From NCBI GenBank assembly GCA_028703175.1, contig JAQVNJ010000085.1, forward strand, positions 1 through 27,383: 27,383 nucleotides of DNA. Direction: 5' to 3'. The position numbers and the translations under genes are program-made. Of this stretch, positions 14,341 to 23,186 are shown piece after piece (position 1 is the first letter of the stretch; each line of letters starts with the position of its first letter). The stretch is from JAAYCB01 sp012744395. Its GTDB lineage: Bacteria > Planctomycetota > Planctomycetia > Pirellulales > Thermoguttaceae. The notes beneath the pieces were generated by a model that had not been told where the DNA came from, searched no databases, and saw only the letters and a list, made by a program, of their open reading frames with translations.

Positions 14341-16581
14341 ATGCAAGCACAACGAACGTGCCGATTTGTGCCGATGCCGATGGTCTTGCTGACCGTCTGT
14401 GGCACGCTCTTCCGCTGCGCTCTTGCCTCCGCTCAAATCGGGGGGATTGGCATCTCCAGCCAATACGATCTTTCCGGCAGCATCCAGATTGAGGAGGCGG
14501 GCCGGACCGTCGAGACGCTTCTGGATCGCGTGGATGCCTATCTCGTCGACGGCAAGTGGAACGAAGCGGTGGACACGATCCGCCAGGTGATGGAAACCTC
14601 GGGCGACAAACTGCTCCAGGTGGCCCCGCGCAGGTACGTCAATGCCCGCATGGCGTGTCAACTGAGGATCGCCGGGCTCCCGGCCGAGGCGCTCCATCGT
14701 TACCGGAGCCTGGTCGATCCGGTCGCTGGCCGGTGGTACGAGGCGTGGCAGCACAGCGGCGAGCGGGCCTGGCTGGAGAAGATCGTCAGCGACGCGTTTG
14801 CCAGCAGTTGGGGCGACGACGCCCTGCTGGCACTGGGGGAGATCGCTTTTGAGGCCGGCCAGTATGCCGTCGCCCGGGCCTGCTGGCTCCGGATTCTGCC
14901 GTTTCAGCCACCCGCCGGCCAGGAACAAACGTGGCTTGCCTTTCCCGATAGCCAGCTCGACCTGGCGAGCGTGCGGGCGCGGCTCGTACTGCTGACGATC
15001 TTGGAGGGGGACACCGAGGGGGCAACGATGGAACTGGCCGAGTTTGCGAGAATGCACCCCGGGGCCGCCGGTCACCTGGGTGGAAAGACGGGCGACCTGG
15101 TCGAAACGCTCCGCACGATCCTCCGCGAAAGCCAGGACTGGCCGGGACTGCCGGCGGCGGAGGATTGGCTTACGTTTGGCGGTTCGCCCAAGCGCCACCG
15201 CGACGCGCTGCGGCCGGTTGCCGGGCCAGTCGCCTGGGAAGAGCCCCTCTGGCCGCCCGCGAGTTCCGCGCCGAACCCGCGTTTTCTCGGGCCGCTCCGC
15301 CCGGCCGTTGCGGAAGACGCCGCCGCGCCGCTGAGCTACCACCCGGTCGCGCTCGGCGGCCTAGTCTTCGTGAGCAATCGCTCGGAGATACTGGCGCTGG
15401 ATGCCCGATCGGGCAAACCGGCATGGGGCGCGGGCGGCGCAGCGATCTTTCGAGACCGGCTGGAGGGGGGGGACGAGCAGCCGCCGCTGGCAACCGCGAT
15501 CGGCACTGCCCGCCATACGCTGACGGTGGCCGACGGCCGCCTGTATGCGCGGATGGGAAGCCAGGTGACAAGCCATCCCCAGGGGCCCGGTTCCGCCGGG
15601 GGGGGAGGGTATCTTGTCTGTCTCGACTTGCGGAGCCAGGGTCGGCTGCTTTGGAAGACGGAGGCGGAAGATCAGTGGGCGTTCGAGGGTGTGCCCCTGG
15701 TCCGAGGGGACGACGTGTTCGTGGCCCTGCGCCGAAACGATATCCGCCCCCAGGCCCACGTCGCGTGTTTCGACGCCCGTACGGGCCTGCTCCGCTGGCG
15801 CCGCTTCCTTTGCGCCGCGGAGACACCCTCGCGGGCGATCTTGCCGGAAATCACCAGCGGGCTGTTGACGCTCGACGGGGATTCGCTCTACTACGCCACG
15901 AATCTCGGTGCCGTGGCCGCCCTGGCGGCCAGCGACGGGCAGGTCCGCTGGCTGGCGACCTACCCCAGGGCCTTGCGGGGCGATTTGCAGAAGCTCGCCG
16001 CGCATTGGGCTCGCGACCTGACGCCCTGCCTCGCCGACCGCGGAGTCCTTTACGCCGCCCCGGCCGACAGCCCCCACCTGTACGCGTTCGCCGCCGACGA
16101 TGGCCAACTCCTCTGGCAGACGGCGGAGAGACTCGACGACGTGGTCCATCTCCTGGGGGTCAGCAACGACTGCCTGATCGCCAGCGGAAAAAAGATCTAT
16201 TGGATTGAGAAAGACGGCCCCTCGGCCGGTCGGCTCAGAACCCACTGGCCCTCCGGCCACGAACAGATCGGCTTTGGGCGCGGGTTGGTTACCAAGGACC
16301 AGGTCTGGTGGCCGGCGCGCGGGAACATCTTCGTGTTCGATCGCGCGAGCGGGCAGGTGATCCGGCAGATTGCCCTTGCGCCGCGCGGCGCCGCCGGCGG
16401 CAATCTCCTCGTGGCCGGCGGCCGGCTGTTGATCGCCGCGCACGACCGCCTCGTGGCCCTTGCCGATCAGAGCCCGGCGAGGCCGGACCCCGGCGCCCTG
16501 GTCCGGAATCCGCCCGCGCCGCGGCAGCGCCGGGCCCCGGCGAAGGCGGGAGGCGGCTCGCTCACTTTTTTCGGAACCTAA
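14341..16581 (+). CDS. Secreted PQQ-like beta-propeller protein
   Basis: 746 residues. The ATG at 14341 has GGAG 5 nt upstream. A signal peptide (about 1-32, with the MVLLTVCGTLF core) points to export. Residues 50-240 are helical and resemble TPR-type repeats. Residues 330-715 hold PQQ/WD-like blades, for example LVFVSNRSEILALDARSGKP, HVACFDARTGLLRWRRF, LAASDGQVRWLA, YAFAADDGQLLWQT and FVFDRASGQVIRQI. The pattern is that of BamB-like propellers or PQQ-repeat proteins, usually scaffolds and not PQQ enzymes. No quinoprotein catalytic motif is seen. It is the first gene of the operon and ends 2 bases before the MoxR start, so its product is probably linked to the envelope system downstream. Confidence 0.88.
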   Translation: MQAQRTCRFVPMPMVLLTVCGTLFRCALASAQIGGIGISSQYDLSGSIQIEEAGRTVETLLDRVDAYLVDGKWNEAVDTIRQVMETSGDKLLQVAPRRYVNARMACQLRIAGLPAEALHRYRSLVDPVAGRWYEAWQHSGERAWLEKIVSDAFASSWGDDALLALGEIAFEAGQYAVARACWLRILPFQPPAGQEQTWLAFPDSQLDLASVRARLVLLTILEGDTEGATMELAEFARMHPGAAGHLGGKTGDLVETLRTILRESQDWPGLPAAEDWLTFGGSPKRHRDALRPVAGPVAWEEPLWPPASSAPNPRFLGPLRPAVAEDAAAPLSYHPVALGGLVFVSNRSEILALDARSGKPAWGAGGAAIFRDRLEGGDEQPPLATAIGTARHTLTVADGRLYARMGSQVTSHPQGPGSAGGGGYLVCLDLRSQGRLLWKTEAEDQWAFEGVPLVRGDDVFVALRRNDIRPQAHVACFDARTGLLRWRRFLCAAETPSRAILPEITSGLLTLDGDSLYYATNLGAVAALAASDGQVRWLATYPRALRGDLQKLAAHWARDLTPCLADRGVLYAAPADSPHLYAFAADDGQLLWQTAERLDDVVHLLGVSNDCLIASGKKIYWIEKDGPSAGRLRTHWPSGHEQIGFGRGLVTKDQVWWPARGNIFVFDRASGQVIRQIALAPRGAAGGNLLVAGGRLLIAAHDRLVALADQSPARPDPGALVRNPPAPRQRRAPAKAGGGSLTFFGT

Positions 16582-16583
16582 CG

Positions 16584-17645
16584 ATGCTTCATGAAGATGA
16601 TGTTCAGGCGGCCCAGAAGCTGACCGAGGCCTGCCGGTTGATCACCGACCAATTGGCCCGGGTGATCGTCGGCCAGCACCAGGTCGTCGAAGAGCTCCTC
16701 GTGACGATGTTCGCCCGCGGCCATTGCCTGCTGGTGGGCGTGCCGGGATTGGCCAAGACGCTGCTGATCCGCACGCTGGCCGACGCCCTTTCGCTCCAGT
16801 TCAGCCGCATCCAGTTCACCCCCGACCTGATGCCTTCTGACATCACCGGCACCGAGGTGATCCAGGAGGAGAGGGCGACGGGCGTCCGCGAATTGCGGTT
16901 CCTGCCCGGCCCGATTTTCGCCAACATCGTTCTGGCCGACGAGATCAATCGCACGCCGCCCAAGACCCAGGCGGCGCTGCTCGAGGCGATGCAGGAGCAC
17001 CAGCTCACCGTGGGCGGGACGCGGCACGTGCTGAGCGAGCCGTTCTTCGTGCTGGCCACGCAGAATCCGATCGAGCAGGAGGGGACCTACCCGCTGCCCG
17101 AAGCGCAGCTCGACCGGTTCATGTTCAACACGTTCGTCGACTACCCGGGCGAGGAGGAAGAGCTGGAGATCATCAAGCGGACGACGGCCGACGCGCCGGC
17201 CGAGGTGGCGCCGACGCTGAAGGGCGAAGAGATTCTCGCCCTCCAGAAGATCGTTCGCCGCGTCCCCGTCGCCGAGCATGTCGCCCGCTACGCCTTGGCG
17301 CTGGCCCGCGGCACCCGCCCCCACGAGCGGGCGGCGCCGGAGTTCATTCGCGACTACGTCAGTTGGGGCGCCGGACCGCGCGCCAGCCAGTACCTGGTCC
17401 TGGGCGGCAAGGCCCGCGCGGTCATCCACGGCCGTTTTTGTGTCGCCACGGAAGACATCGAAGCGGTCGCCTACCCGGTGCTCCGCCATCGCATCTTGAC
17501 GAATTTCAACGCCGAGGCCGACGGCGTCAAACCGGATCAAGTCATCCGCCGCCTGATCGACCACGTCCGCCAAACCCAGGAAGTGACGCCCGAAGGTGGA
17601 ACCCTCCCGCAAATACTTGCAGCCCGAAGTTCTGGCACGGCTTGA
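16584..17645 (+). CDS. MoxR-family AAA+ ATPase
   Basis: 353 residues, normal for MoxR. The frame is open upstream into the preceding gene, but the ATG at 16584 gives the family N terminus and lies 2 nt after the preceding stop codon, so translation is probably coupled. Walker A is GVPGLAKT at 52-59 and Walker B is VLADEIN with Asp119 and Glu120. Sensor 1 is FVLATQNPIEQEGTYPLPEAQLDRF-like. MoxR ATPases act as chaperones that remodel or activate VWA-domain partners, and a DUF58 and two VWA genes follow directly. It is cytosolic. Its last 50 bases overlap the next gene. Confidence 0.97.
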   Translation: MLHEDDVQAAQKLTEACRLITDQLARVIVGQHQVVEELLVTMFARGHCLLVGVPGLAKTLLIRTLADALSLQFSRIQFTPDLMPSDITGTEVIQEERATGVRELRFLPGPIFANIVLADEINRTPPKTQAALLEAMQEHQLTVGGTRHVLSEPFFVLATQNPIEQEGTYPLPEAQLDRFMFNTFVDYPGEEEELEIIKRTTADAPAEVAPTLKGEEILALQKIVRRVPVAEHVARYALALARGTRPHERAAPEFIRDYVSWGAGPRASQYLVLGGKARAVIHGRFCVATEDIEAVAYPVLRHRILTNFNAEADGVKPDQVIRRLIDHVRQTQEVTPEGGTLPQILAARSSGTA

Positions 17646-18501
17646 GGGACTGCCGCTGCGGGCGCGGCTGATCGTTGAAGGCTACGTCTCCGGAGTCCAT
17701 CGCAGCCCGTTCCACGGCTTCTCGATCGAGTTCGCCGAGCACCGGGAGTATGCGCCGGGCGACGACATCCGCTACGTCGACTGGAAGGTCTTCGGCCGCA
17801 CCGACAAGTTCTATCTCAAGCAATTCGAGGAAGAGACGAACCTCGTCTGCAATCTGCTGCTCGACACCAGCCAGAGCATGCTCTACCAGGGGCCGGGCGC
17901 GCCGATGTCGAAGCTGGAGTACGCCAAATGCGTGGCGGCCGCGCTCGGCTACCTGGTCCTCCACCAGCAGGACAGCGTTGGCCTGGCGACGTTCGACAGC
18001 GAGGTCCGCGCGCTGGCGCGGCCCAGCAGCAATCCCTCGCAGCTCAACCAGCTGCTCCACCTCCTCGAGGAGGCCGCCGCCGCGGAGAAGACCGATACCG
18101 GGCCGATCTTCCACGCCCTGGCCGAGCGCTTCCGGAAACGGGGCATCGTGATCGTGCTCAGCGACCTGTTCGACGACGTCTCCTCGCTGCTCACCGGACT
18201 GAAACATTTCCGCCACCGCCGCCACGAGGTGGTCCTGTTCCATATCCTCGATCCGGCTGAACTCGATTTCCCCTTCCGCCGGGTGACGATGTTCCAGGGC
18301 CTCGAACAACTGCCGAGGGTGCTTGTCGATCCTCCCGCCCTGCGGAAGGCGTATCTGCGGGAGTTCCACGACTACCTCCGCCAGTTGAAGCAAGGCTGCC
18401 GGATGCACCACATCGATTACGTGGCCATGCGAACGGACCAGACCTTCGACGTGGCCCTGTCCAGCTACCTGGCTACGCGGCGCGGCTGGCTGCGGACCTG
18501 A
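17596..18501 (+). CDS. DUF58 / VWA-like protein
   Basis: 301 residues from a GTG at 17596, 50 bases inside the end of the MoxR gene. The start fits the family N terminus (EPSRKYLQPEVLARL), and the DUF58 hallmark HRSPFHGFSIEFAEHREY-PGDDIRYVDWKVFGRTD follows. A MIDAS-type metal site is visible as D90-T-S92-Q-S94 (LLLDTSQSM), as in VWA domains. No membrane segment is seen, so it should sit in the cytosol or at the inner face of the membrane. In many bacteria a MoxR-DUF58 pair works with membrane VWA (Bat-type) proteins, which is exactly the order here. The overlap implies translational coupling with MoxR. Confidence 0.95.
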   Translation: MEPSRKYLQPEVLARLEGLPLRARLIVEGYVSGVHRSPFHGFSIEFAEHREYAPGDDIRYVDWKVFGRTDKFYLKQFEEETNLVCNLLLDTSQSMLYQGPGAPMSKLEYAKCVAAALGYLVLHQQDSVGLATFDSEVRALARPSSNPSQLNQLLHLLEEAAAAEKTDTGPIFHALAERFRKRGIVIVLSDLFDDVSSLLTGLKHFRHRRHEVVLFHILDPAELDFPFRRVTMFQGLEQLPRVLVDPPALRKAYLREFHDYLRQLKQGCRMHHIDYVAMRTDQTFDVALSSYLATRRGWLRT

Positions 18502-18532
18502 AACGGTTGTTCCTCCCCTGTTGGTGTGCCTC

Positions 18533-20731
18533 ATGAATCACGGTCCGGCGCTCTTCGGCTTCGACCTGCTCAGCCCGTCGATGCTCGGCTGGCTGGCGGC
18601 CGCCGCTGCGCCGCTGCTGATCCACCTCTGGAGCCGCCGGCGATACGAGGAGATGCCTTGGGCGGCGATGCGCTACCTGCTGGCGGCGGTCAAGACGGCC
18701 CGCCGCCGGACGCGTCTGGAGCAGTGGCTGCTGTTGCTCGTGCGGACGGCGATCATCGCGACCGTCGTGCTGGCCGCCGCCGAACCGTACCTGGAGCTTG
18801 GGACGGTCCCCTTCGTGCCCGGCGTCCGCACGCATCGTCTCCTGGTGATTGACGGCTCCTACTCGATGGGCTACCGCCCCGGGGAGACCAGCCGCTTCGA
18901 AGCAGCCAAGCAACTGGCCGCGCGGATCGTCGAGGAGAGCGACCAGGGAGACGGCTTCTCGCTCGTGCTCATGGCGGACCCGGCGCGGGCCGTGGTCGAC
19001 GAGCCGAGTCTCGACCCGGCGGATTTCATCGCCGAATTGCAGGCCCTCCGCCTCTCGCACACCGCCGCCGACCTGGCAGGCGCCGCGGCCTGCGCGGAGC
19101 GGCTGCTTGCCGGCACGGCGCGCCGCAATCCCAAGCTTGCCAGGCAGGAGGTCTATCTGCTCAGCGACCTGGGACGCGTCACGTGGGACCCCCAGCACTT
19201 GGGGCAAAAAACGACCGCGCAGATCCAACGCCGATTCGCTAAAATCGCCCAGTTGGCGCCGCTCACCCTGATCGACCTTGGGCAGGACGACGCCGGAAAC
19301 CTGGCGGTGACCAGCGCCGCCGTCGCGGAGACATTTGCCGTCCGCGGGCGGGCCATCGAGATCCGCGCCGAGCTGCGCAATTTCAGCCGTTCCCCGGCCA
19401 GCGCCCGCGTGCAACTGCTCGCCGACGGTCACCGCGCCGCCGAGGAGGCGGTCCGCTTGGAACCCGGCGGCCAGGTCGCGGTCGCGTTCTCCCATCGCTT
19501 CGAGGCGCCCGGCAACCACGTCCTGGAAATCGCCGCTCCTGGCGATCGGCTCGAGATCGACAACCACCGCTGGATCGCCCTGGCGGTCAGGCCGGCGATT
19601 CGCGTGCTGTGCGTCAACGGGCAGCCGGCCGGGCCCAAGGGCTCGGCGACGGACTACCTCGCCGCCGCCCTGGCCCCGGCCGGCGAGGGGACGCGCGGTT
19701 TCGGCATCCAGGCCGAGGTGGTTGCCGAAAGCGCGCTGGTCGAGACCGATCTCGGCCGCTACGACTGCGTGTTTCTGGTCAACGTCGCGCAATTCACACG
19801 GAGTGAAGGGCTGGTTCTCGACAATTACCTCAAGTCGGCCGGAGGGGTGGTCTTCTTCCTCGGCGATCGGGTCCTGCCCGAGCAATACAACCAGACCCTC
19901 GGCGGGCTGGCCCCTGGCGCTTTCGATCTCCTCCCGGCCCGGCTCCAAGCCGTGCCCGTCGAACAGCGGCGGATGCTCAACCCGCTGGAATACCGCCATC
20001 CGATCATCGAGGTATTTCGCGGCCAGGAGCGGGCCGGGCTGCTGGCAACCGCGATTGAACAATACGTCCCGCTCGAAGTCCCGGCCGAATCGGCGTCGCA
20101 AGTCGTGCTGGCCCTCGACGACGGGACGCCGCTGATCGTCGAGCGACCCGTGCATCGCGGCCGCGTGATCCTCGTCGGCACTTCGGCCGACACTGCCTGG
20201 ACGCCGATGCCCCTCTTGCCCAGCTACGTGCCGATCATCCAGGAGCTCCTCGCCCACGCCGTTGCCCAGCGGCAGCAGCGCCGCAACGTGCTCGTCGGCG
20301 AAAGCATCGGCGCGGTGCTCACCCGGTTTCAGGGAAACGGGGCGATTTCGATCCAGACGCCCGACGGCCGCAGCGAGACGGCGCCGCTGACCGTCGCCGC
20401 CGGCCTGGCCGGCTGGAACTTCGCCTCGACCGATCCGAGCGGCGTCTATACGGCGTTCCACGGCGAACAGTCCGAGACGCCGGAAGTCTTCGCGGTCAAC
20501 GTCGATCCGAAGGAGGGCGATCTGGCCAAACTGTCCGAGACGGAGCTGCGCCGCGGCCTACTGGCCGATGTCCCCTTCCAACTCCACGGGGACGGCCACC
20601 GCCTGGCCGCCCAGCCCGAAAGCGTGGCCAAGCGGTCCGGCGGATTGGCCAAGCCGCTGCTCTACTTGTTGCTCGGCCTGCTGCTACTGGAAACGTACCT
20701 CGCACGACGCTTCGGACACCACGCGCCATGA
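18533..20731 (+). CDS. BatA-like membrane protein with VWA domain
   Basis: 732 residues from the ATG at 18533; upstream TTG and GTG codons are less likely. The N terminus has two membrane segments (about 12-32 and 64-84) typical of the BatA N-terminal domain (LLSPSMLGWLAAAAAPLLIH and WSRRRYEEMPWAAMRYL). A VWA domain follows with MIDAS residues D107-x-S109-x-S111 (VIDGSYSM). The region about 365-490 looks like the class I glutamine amidotransferase-like fold found in such proteins (YDCVFLVNVAQFT, GGVVFFLGDRVLP). The C terminus has one more membrane helix (PLLYLLLGLLLLETYLARRF). Most of the chain is therefore expected outside the cytoplasm. It overlaps the next gene by 4 bases (ATGA). Confidence 0.92.
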   Translation: MNHGPALFGFDLLSPSMLGWLAAAAAPLLIHLWSRRRYEEMPWAAMRYLLAAVKTARRRTRLEQWLLLLVRTAIIATVVLAAAEPYLELGTVPFVPGVRTHRLLVIDGSYSMGYRPGETSRFEAAKQLAARIVEESDQGDGFSLVLMADPARAVVDEPSLDPADFIAELQALRLSHTAADLAGAAACAERLLAGTARRNPKLARQEVYLLSDLGRVTWDPQHLGQKTTAQIQRRFAKIAQLAPLTLIDLGQDDAGNLAVTSAAVAETFAVRGRAIEIRAELRNFSRSPASARVQLLADGHRAAEEAVRLEPGGQVAVAFSHRFEAPGNHVLEIAAPGDRLEIDNHRWIALAVRPAIRVLCVNGQPAGPKGSATDYLAAALAPAGEGTRGFGIQAEVVAESALVETDLGRYDCVFLVNVAQFTRSEGLVLDNYLKSAGGVVFFLGDRVLPEQYNQTLGGLAPGAFDLLPARLQAVPVEQRRMLNPLEYRHPIIEVFRGQERAGLLATAIEQYVPLEVPAESASQVVLALDDGTPLIVERPVHRGRVILVGTSADTAWTPMPLLPSYVPIIQELLAHAVAQRQQRRNVLVGESIGAVLTRFQGNGAISIQTPDGRSETAPLTVAAGLAGWNFASTDPSGVYTAFHGEQSETPEVFAVNVDPKEGDLAKLSETELRRGLLADVPFQLHGDGHRLAAQPESVAKRSGGLAKPLLYLLLGLLLLETYLARRFGHHAP

Positions 20732-23106
20732 ACCACCCGCTGCCCCACTGGATTGAAAGGCTGTTCGGCATCCAGACCGGCCCGGGCGAGGGCGCCGGCT
20801 GGAGCATCGAGCACAGCTGGGGCTGGCCCCCGCTGGCAACGCTGCTGTTCGTGCTTCTGGCGGTGGGATTGGTCGTGCTGAACTACCTCCGCGAGAATCC
20901 CGAAACGGCCCGCTGGTTCCGCATGCTCCTGGCGGCCAATCGCCTCGCCTTGATCGGCATCGTGATGTTCATGCTCGCCCAGTTCGCCCTGCTGCTGTAC
21001 TTGACGGGGCTGCCGCGATTGGCCGTGCTCGTCGACGACTCGCTGAGCATGACCACGGTCGATCCGCTCGACGAGCCGGCCGGGCGAAAGCTCGCGGCCC
21101 GGCTGGCCCGCCTCGGACTGGACGAGGCGACGCGGTTCAACCAGGCCCGCGCCCTGCTCCTCCAGCGCGAGGGGGCGTTGATCCACCGGCTCCGCGAGGG
21201 ACACGAATTGCGCTTCTACTACACCACCGGCGCGGAGCACGTCGAGGCTCTGGACATGGAGGCGATTGTCCGGCAGTTGCGCGCCCGGCGGCCGCTTGGC
21301 GATTCGACCCGGCTGGGGGGCGCGATCCGCGCCGTATTCGACGATCTGCGGGGCATGCCCCCTTCGGCCGTCGTCCTGTTCACCGACGGGATCAACACGG
21401 CCGGCCCGTCGCTCGACGACGCCGCGGAGATCGCCCGCAGGAAGGGCGTGCCCCTGTTTGCCATCGGTCTCGGCGACCAGCGGCCGCGGCGCGATCTGAA
21501 ACTCACCGACCTGGTCGTCGACGATGTGGTCTTCGTCAACGATGTCGTGCAATTCGAGTTTCGCATCGGCGGGACTGGTTTCGCCGGCCAGCAGGTGGAT
21601 GTCGTCCTGCGGCGGCTCGGCGACGCCGACGAGCTGGCCCGCACGACGGTCACCCTGCCCGAAGCGGAGGAGAGTGAGATCTTCCGCATCCCCTACCGGC
21701 CCACCGAGGAGGGCGCGTTCCGATTCGTTGTCGAAATCGAGCCACAGCCGGGCGAATTGCAGACCGACAACAACCGCCGCGAGCGGCTCGTCCGCGTGCG
21801 GAAGGAGAAAATCCGCGTCCTCCTCGCCTACGCGTATCCGAGTTACGAGTTCCGCTACCTGCGAAACATGCTCAAACGCGACAGCACGATCCAGCTCGAC
21901 ACCGTCCTCCAAGAGGCCGACCTGGGATATGCCGAGCAGGACGCAACCGCCCTGCGGTCGTTTCCCGTCCGCCGCGACGAGCTGTTCCGCTACGATGTGA
22001 TCATCCTCGGTGACCTGAATCCCGGCTTGCTCAGCCCGGACATGTTGCGGAACGTCGCCGAATTCGTCGACCAGCCGGGCAAAGGCGGAGCGCTGATCTG
22101 CATTGCCGGCCCGCGCTACATGCCAACCGCCTTCCTCGGGACGCCGCTCGAAGACCTGTTGCCGGTTCGGGCGGACGCGGTCCGAGTGCCGGCCCCGAAC
22201 ACGCCGCTAACCACCCCCCAGCGGATCGTCCCGACAGAACTCGGGCTGGCCAATCCGGGCATGCAGTTGGGGGATTCCACCGCCGAGACCCGCGACATCT
22301 GGGCCCGACTCCCGTCCGTCTATTGGGCTCTCGACGCGCCGGAGTGCAAACCCGCGGCCCGCGTGCTGGCCACGCGCGACGCCGCCGGGCCGGGCGGGCA
22401 GCCCCTGCCGGCAATCGTGATGCACTACGTGGGGGCCGGCAAGGTGCTGTTCCACGCCACCGACGAAACCTGGCGATGGCGGTATCGGATGGGCGATGCG
22501 CTGTTCGCCCGCTACTGGGTCCAGACAATACGCTATCTCTGCCGCTCAATGCTCTCCGAGGCCGGAGGAGGCGCCGAACTGACAACCGATCGCCGCGAGT
22601 ACCAGCAGGGCGAACCGGTTACCTTGCGCGTGCGGTTCGACGATCCGCGCCGCGCTCCGGCGGCCGACAACGGCGTGACCGTCGTCGTCGAACAGCGCGG
22701 CCGGCAGACCCACCGCCTGCAACTCCGGCGAAGCGCGGCCGGGCAGGGCGTGTTCCAGGGGACGCTTGCCAATCCCGCACTCGGCGACCATCACGCCTGG
22801 GTGGCCGTCCCCACGCTGGAAGGAACCGCCCCCTCGACCGATTTCCACGTCGCCGCGCCCCCCGGCGAATTCGAACGCGTCGAAATGGACGCGGTCGCCC
22901 TCCGCCGCGCGGCGGAACGGACCGGCGGGCGGTTCTACACCTGGGACAATGCCGATCGGCTGTTTCGCGATCTGCCCCGCGGCAGGCCGGTGCCGGTCGA
23001 ATCCCTCCCCTCCTGGCCGCTCTGGAACCGCTGGCCGGTGCTGCTGTTGTTCCTTGCCCTCTTGATCAACGAGTGGATTCTGCGGAAATGGGGCGCGATG
23101 GTATAG
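20728..23106 (+). CDS. Membrane-anchored VWA protein with amidotransferase-like domain
   Basis: 792 residues. The ATG overlaps the preceding stop codon (ATGA), the clearest sign of translational coupling in the operon. Two membrane helices lie at about 34-54 and 68-92, then a VWA domain with D103-x-S105-x-S107 (LVDDSLSM) and the TDGIN strand near 225. A beta-sandwich part (about 255-360) is followed by a class I glutamine amidotransferase-like fold (about 365-500, starting KIRVLLAYAYPSYEF); I see no catalytic Cys, so it is probably structural. The end has another beta-sandwich region and a last helix (WPVLLLFLALLINEWILRKW). It resembles the preceding gene in layout and may be an ancient duplicate. 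Likely partner of the MoxR ATPase. Confidence 0.92.
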   Translation: MNHPLPHWIERLFGIQTGPGEGAGWSIEHSWGWPPLATLLFVLLAVGLVVLNYLRENPETARWFRMLLAANRLALIGIVMFMLAQFALLLYLTGLPRLAVLVDDSLSMTTVDPLDEPAGRKLAARLARLGLDEATRFNQARALLLQREGALIHRLREGHELRFYYTTGAEHVEALDMEAIVRQLRARRPLGDSTRLGGAIRAVFDDLRGMPPSAVVLFTDGINTAGPSLDDAAEIARRKGVPLFAIGLGDQRPRRDLKLTDLVVDDVVFVNDVVQFEFRIGGTGFAGQQVDVVLRRLGDADELARTTVTLPEAEESEIFRIPYRPTEEGAFRFVVEIEPQPGELQTDNNRRERLVRVRKEKIRVLLAYAYPSYEFRYLRNMLKRDSTIQLDTVLQEADLGYAEQDATALRSFPVRRDELFRYDVIILGDLNPGLLSPDMLRNVAEFVDQPGKGGALICIAGPRYMPTAFLGTPLEDLLPVRADAVRVPAPNTPLTTPQRIVPTELGLANPGMQLGDSTAETRDIWARLPSVYWALDAPECKPAARVLATRDAAGPGGQPLPAIVMHYVGAGKVLFHATDETWRWRYRMGDALFARYWVQTIRYLCRSMLSEAGGGAELTTDRREYQQGEPVTLRVRFDDPRRAPAADNGVTVVVEQRGRQTHRLQLRRSAAGQGVFQGTLANPALGDHHAWVAVPTLEGTAPSTDFHVAAPPGEFERVEMDAVALRRAAERTGGRFYTWDNADRLFRDLPRGRPVPVESLPSWPLWNRWPVLLLFLALLINEWILRKWGAMV

Positions 23107-23186
23107 AATAGGACGGATGGGACCGGCGGTCGACTCGCCGGTTTGACTGGAAGCCGGGCAAATCGTCTAGACGGCGGGACGCCGCA

